This document shows positions 24,719-27,422 of a stretch of 27,422 nt of DNA, piece by piece. The DNA is from DAONLM01 sp035406685 (lineage in GTDB: Bacteria > Spirochaetota > GWE2-31-10 > MWDO01), in contig DAONLM010000015.1 of NCBI GenBank assembly GCA_035406685.1, positions 1-27,422 of the forward strand, given 5' to 3'. The position numbers and the translations under genes are program-made. Numbering within the stretch: the first letter of the stretch is position 1; each line of letters opens with the position of its first letter. The notes under the pieces are model-generated. The model saw only the letters and a program-made list of their open reading frames with translations. It did no database searches and was not told the DNA's origin.

Positions 24719-25234
24719 ATGCTACAATTTGATTTTGTGATTAATGATAATTTATTTGGTAAGATTAAAATCTTAACAGAAAAAAATAACAAGGGGTTAT
24801 CAGAAATAATAAGAGAAGTAATAAATACAATGCTGCCCTTTCTGAAGAAAAAGCATTTAACAGAAGATAGAAGAAAGAGAGACTATCCCTGTGTAAATGC
24901 TACAAAAAGGGTAAGAGTATTTCTAGAAGAAAGAATTTATAACGAACTAAAACAGATACACGATACTTTAAATACTTTTAGTATCGCTGTATTGATAAGG
25001 GAAATATTGAAGTTGTATTTTGATCTTGTGGAAAAATATGGGGTTGATGGGTTTGAAAAAAGGCTTGAGAAGGTGAAGAATAAGATAGAGGATATAAGGG
25101 CAAGGAAGGTGAAATGGTATAAGGATAAGGATGAGAGGATTCATCCAGATATCCCCTTTTATATCGATCAAGAAGTATATTATTACCTTGTTTTTGGAAC
25201 AGATTTTTGCCTAAAACAGATCCAATTTTTATAA
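24719..25234 (+). CDS. Tandem ribbon-helix-helix protein, copy 3 (complete)
   Basis: 171 residues from the ATG. A GTG 15 nt earlier lies inside the GGAGG ribosome binding site, so it is not used. RHH1: strand QFDFVINDN, helix A LFGKIKILTEKNN, helix B LSEIIREVINTMLPFL. Linker KKKHLTEDRRKRDYPCV. RHH2: strand KRVRVFLEER, helix A IYNELKQIHDTL, turn NTFS, helix B IAVLIREILKLYF. Then a basic helix, HPDIP and the tail YYLVFGTDFCLKQIQFL. Clearly homologous to copies 1 and 2 but more distant than those are to each other. The coding strand is markedly purine- and G-rich (AGG, AAG, GGG codons) beside its neighbours. It is a single gene, divergent from lepA and facing the HEAT gene. Confidence 0.85.
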   Translation: MLQFDFVINDNLFGKIKILTEKNNKGLSEIIREVINTMLPFLKKKHLTEDRRKRDYPCVNATKRVRVFLEERIYNELKQIHDTLNTFSIAVLIREILKLYFDLVEKYGVDGFEKRLEKVKNKIEDIRARKVKWYKDKDERIHPDIPFYIDQEVYYYLVFGTDFCLKQIQFL

Positions 25235-25253
25235 AGACTGGCATTCTTTTAAA

Positions 25254-25309
25254 CGCATTCTTTTTTTATTATTCTTCACTAAAACCATTCTTAGCATAAT
25301 TCTGTTTTT
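25254..25309 (+). repeat. Diverged 3' block after RHH copy 3
   Basis: This resembles the 3' blocks of copies 1 and 2 in order: CGCATTCTTTTTTTATTATT against CCATTCTATCTTTATTACT, then AAAACCATTCTTAG against AAAACTTACCCTTAG, then ATAATTCTGTTTTT against CTAATTCTATCTTT. It is clearly weaker than the 47/48 match between copies 1 and 2, so it is offered as a probable relative only. Confidence 0.5.
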
Positions 25310-25333
25310 AACAAGCCACAATATTTTAATTTT

Positions 25334-25362
25334 TTGACAAAATAAAATTCTTTTAGTATAAA
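25334..25362 (+). promoter_or_regulatory. Promoter-like site directed antisense into the HEAT gene
   Basis: TTGACA (25334-25339), 17-bp spacer, TATAAA (25357-25362). It overlaps the last codons of the convergent HEAT gene, and no plus-strand gene follows it. Its run-up TTTAATTTTTTGACAAA matches the true promoter at 9162 behind RHH copy 2. Confidence 0.5.
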
Positions 25363-26702
25363 TCAAGAAGTTTTTGAGCGTATTTTCTGACTGCTTCTAC
25401 CTTATCATTTTTTGACATATCTATTATAATGTCCCATAATGATGTATCTTTTATAAGAGTTAAAGCCTTTATTCCGCCCATTCTTATTAAAAAGTTAGGG
25501 GATTGCAACATGAGTTTTACAATTGGATCTATTTTATTTGATTTTGGAAACCCTATTGCCTTTGCAATAGCCTCTTTACCTTTATCGTTTGCATTGTTGT
25601 ACAATTCTACAAGATACTGGACACTATCATCATTTGGATTTGAACTAACAATAGATGCAATATCTGATAACATCGCATCAGTCATTTTAATATTTTTATA
25701 AAATTCTTTAACTTCTTTTACCCCGATATCCCCATATTCAAGAAGTGTCTGTAAGGCAGCTCTTCTTACCTTTGCAGAGCTATCTTTCTTAAACTTAAAA
25801 ACAAGTAAAGATATAGCTGATGGATCTTTATTTTTAGAAAGTCCCTGACAGGCATATATTCTCACCTGCTCGTTATTATGAAGAGCCATATTTTTTAATT
25901 TTGGAATCACAGATGGATTTTCAAAAAGGCTCAAGGCATATCCAGCATATTCCTGAATTTTTACCTCACTATTCTCAAGATTTTTTTCAATAATATCGAG
26001 TGAATCAAGATCTCCTATCTTTGCAAGAGAAAGCATTGCATACATTATTATAAATTTGTCATTATTCTTATCAGCAGCTACTTTTCTTAAATATTCTAAA
26101 GCCTCTGTTGCCTTTACCTCTCCAAAATATAAAATAAGCTTGCTCTTTATATCACTAACTAAATATTTTTCTGGATCATCTTCTGCTAATTTTAGCCTCT
26201 CAAGAATTAAAAGAGAAACCTCTTTTATCTTCATTCTTGATATAGCATCTGCTGCTGTCATTCTTATTGCATTATCTTCACTATCAAGTCTGGAAATGAT
26301 CAGTTTAGCCTCTCTTTCACCACCTATTTTTGCTAATGTATTAATAAGAGCAATATTTATCTGTTTATCCACATAATCGCCAGAGGCATCTTCATATAAG
26401 GCATCTATGACATATTGAGGATTATTTTTTAAATTTCCAAAAAAATTTACAAACTCAATCTTTGTCTGCATTACTCTTACTTTTTTATATCTTTCAAGAA
26501 CCTTTGGGAATAGATCATCTCTTAATGTATCTCCGGTATCTTTTAATGCTGCAATTACCTCACTATCTATCCCATATTCTAAGATTTCTTTTAATTCTTC
26601 AATATAAGAATATATTTTATCATCTGTTACATCTTTTTTATCAACAGCAGATAGATAGAATGAATAAAGAAATATAAAAAAAATAATAACTATCTTTTTC
26701 AT
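25353..26702 (-). CDS. Secreted HEAT-repeat protein
   Basis: 449 residues. A signal peptide (MKKIVIIFFIFLYSFYLSA, likely cut before VDKKD) is followed by tandem HEAT-like helical pairs from about residue 60 to the end. Examples are INTLAKIGGEREAKLIISRL, MYAMLSLAKIGDLDSLDIIE and YACQGLSKNKDPSAISLLV. Such proteins are solenoid scaffolds; partner and role are unknown, and a periplasmic place is inferred from the signal. The frame extends to 26816, but that extension is not signal-like and overlaps the RHH gene, so the ATG at 26702 is preferred; the ATG at 26708 is also possible. No strong ribosome binding site is visible. Confidence 0.82.
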   Translation of the reverse strand: MKKIVIIFFIFLYSFYLSAVDKKDVTDDKIYSYIEELKEILEYGIDSEVIAALKDTGDTLRDDLFPKVLERYKKVRVMQTKIEFVNFFGNLKNNPQYVIDALYEDASGDYVDKQINIALINTLAKIGGEREAKLIISRLDSEDNAIRMTAADAISRMKIKEVSLLILERLKLAEDDPEKYLVSDIKSKLILYFGEVKATEALEYLRKVAADKNNDKFIIMYAMLSLAKIGDLDSLDIIEKNLENSEVKIQEYAGYALSLFENPSVIPKLKNMALHNNEQVRIYACQGLSKNKDPSAISLLVFKFKKDSSAKVRRAALQTLLEYGDIGVKEVKEFYKNIKMTDAMLSDIASIVSSNPNDDSVQYLVELYNNANDKGKEAIAKAIGFPKSNKIDPIVKLMLQSPNFLIRMGGIKALTLIKDTSLWDIIIDMSKNDKVEAVRKYAQKLLDLY

Positions 26703-26735
26703 AATCATTGCCACAAATCCATATTTATGTAATTG

Positions 26736-26762
26736 AGTATAATAAAATATACTGTTTGTCAA
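26736..26762 (-). promoter_or_regulatory. Promoter for the HEAT-repeat gene
   Basis: Minus strand TTGACA (26757-26762) and TATACT (26736-26741) with a short 15-bp spacer, 33 bp before the preferred ATG. Confidence 0.5.
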
Positions 26763-26799
26763 ATAAAATCTTTTTGTTATTTTTAATATATAAATATGC

Positions 26800-27342
26800 C
26801 TAATAGTATGTCTCAAAACCCACCACCTGATAGCAATCGTTGTAGATTGCTTTGTAGAATGGCGTGGTGTTACCGGAAAAGTGGGATAATTCTCTGCTCT
26901 TATTCCACTTTTTAATCTTTGTTAACCTCAAGAATAACCTTAATGTTATTAAACTACACTTCATCTCAACCCCGGTAATGCCTAATTTCTCGTATTCTTC
27001 AAGGAAGAGTAGGATAATTCTCCTCAGTAAAACACCCATGCTGAAAAAATTAAGATCAGCATGGATCTTCTTTAAAAAACGATAGTCCTGTTTGGAAACA
27101 TATATATGAATTCTCGCATCTCCATCTATTCTTTCGTATTTATTCCCATCCTCTGGACCAAAACAGTATATCTTTTTTACCCTATTGCTATAGATATGCA
27201 AGATATACACAATAAGCCCAGAAATAGAGATGTTAAATTTCCTCGCAACATTTTCCAGTCTTTTCTTCATATCAGAGTTAACAACAAAGTGTAACTCATG
27301 CTCTACAGTATAGTTTTCTAAAATTTTACTGATATTATTCAT
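26800..27342 (-). CDS. Divergent tandem ribbon-helix-helix protein, copy 4
   Basis: 180 residues with the same plan as copies 1-3 but little sequence identity. RHH1: strand ELHFVVNSD, helix A MKKRLENVARKFN, helix B ISGLIVYILHIYS. Linker NRVKKIYCFGPEDG. RHH2: strand ARIHIYVSKQ, helix A DYRFLKKIHADL, turn NFFS, helix B MGVLLRRIILLFL then EEYEKLG. The C-terminal part lacks the DIP motif, but its end (FYKAIYNDCYQVVGFE) echoes the beta-like tail of the others. ATG with GGAGGG. The 44-bp 5' element upstream is almost identical to that of copies 2 and 3, which links it firmly to the family. Opposite orientation; the HEAT gene lies downstream with its own promoter. Confidence 0.78.
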   Translation of the reverse strand: MNNISKILENYTVEHELHFVVNSDMKKRLENVARKFNISISGLIVYILHIYSNRVKKIYCFGPEDGNKYERIDGDARIHIYVSKQDYRFLKKIHADLNFFSMGVLLRRIILLFLEEYEKLGITGVEMKCSLITLRLFLRLTKIKKWNKSRELSHFSGNTTPFYKAIYNDCYQVVGFETYY

Positions 27343-27367
27343 AACAAACCCTCCATATAAAAATTAT

Positions 27368-27411
27368 TTTCTATATATTAATCACAAAATTTTTGAGAAA
27401 ATCCTTTACAA
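27368..27411 (-). repeat. Conserved 5' element of the RHH family (copy 4)
   Basis: On the minus strand this 44-bp core differs from copy 2 at one base (TTCTC for TTCTT). It ends 25 nt before the start codon. Similarity upstream of the core is weak, so the core alone is the conserved unit here. Confidence 0.88.
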
Positions 27412-27422
27412 AATTTATGAAA

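Noticed and set aside
24968..25244. Two minus-strand frames inside RHH copy 3
   Set aside because: Low-complexity shadows (Pro/Ser/Tyr rich) produced by the purine-rich coding strand of the RHH gene.
26703..26816. N-terminal extension of the HEAT-repeat protein
   Set aside because: The extension overlaps the RHH stop and covers the promoter; the inner ATG gives a normal signal peptide.
24605..27411. 5' elements of copies 3 and 4 as terminal inverted repeats of a transposon carrying the HEAT gene
   Set aside because: They are inverted and flank about 2.7 kb, but both sit at the promoter position of an RHH gene, a third copy lies elsewhere, there is no transposase and no target duplication visible.

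Overview
The window is very AT-rich, gene-dense DNA. It most likely comes from a spirochaete, though I cannot name the genus. The evidence is a long (413-aa) PRPP-synthetase-like protein of the kind I associate with spirochaetes, relaxed lipoboxes (FLSC, LINC), a LolC/E-type permease implying two membranes, and many TPR, HEAT and SH3 proteins. Promoters look like sigma-70 sites (TTGACA-N15-17-TATAAT variants). TTG and GTG starts are common. No rRNA, CRISPR array, transposase or phage structural gene is visible.

Left part (1-8.4 kb): the 3' part of a ribbon-helix-helix (RHH) gene is followed by pyrF and an RluD-type pseudouridine synthase, then an unknown 181-aa gene. Two minus-strand operons come next. 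One encodes a TPR protein with a degenerate Mrr-like domain and a DUF212/PAP2-like membrane protein. The other encodes a two-TM protein, a PRPP synthetase and an SH3 lipoprotein. A tRNA-Gln(CTG) gene follows.

Middle (8.5-19 kb): a complete tandem-RHH gene precedes an operon of a HisE-like pyrophosphatase with a decayed HisI-like N-terminus, a peptidase of the dipeptidyl peptidase III (M49) type with a short HEISH motif, and a small lipoprotein. A minus-strand exported protein plus a 683-aa TPR protein follow. Then come two tandem CNNM/CorC transporters, a coupled pair of unknown genes and a GGDEF diguanylate cyclase with an intact I-site.

Right part (19-27.4 kb): a LolC/E permease and a minus-strand housekeeping group lepA, yicC, remA, gmk (the last three in the order known from Firmicutes). 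A third tandem-RHH gene, a secreted HEAT-repeat protein and a divergent fourth tandem-RHH gene end the window.

The most interesting signal is a dispersed family: four genes in 27 kb whose products each carry two RHH DNA-binding folds in one chain (three seen in full, one cut by the window edge). All three visible 5' regions carry a 44-bp element that is 43/44 identical between copies, at a fixed 25-27 nt from the start codon, even where the protein has diverged almost beyond recognition. Two copies also share a 48-bp block just after the stop codon (47/48), and a third has a weaker version of it. Each copy stands alone between housekeeping operons with no toxin or transposase partner. This looks like a self-regulating or co-regulated, lineage-specific family of DNA-binding proteins that I cannot match to a described system.
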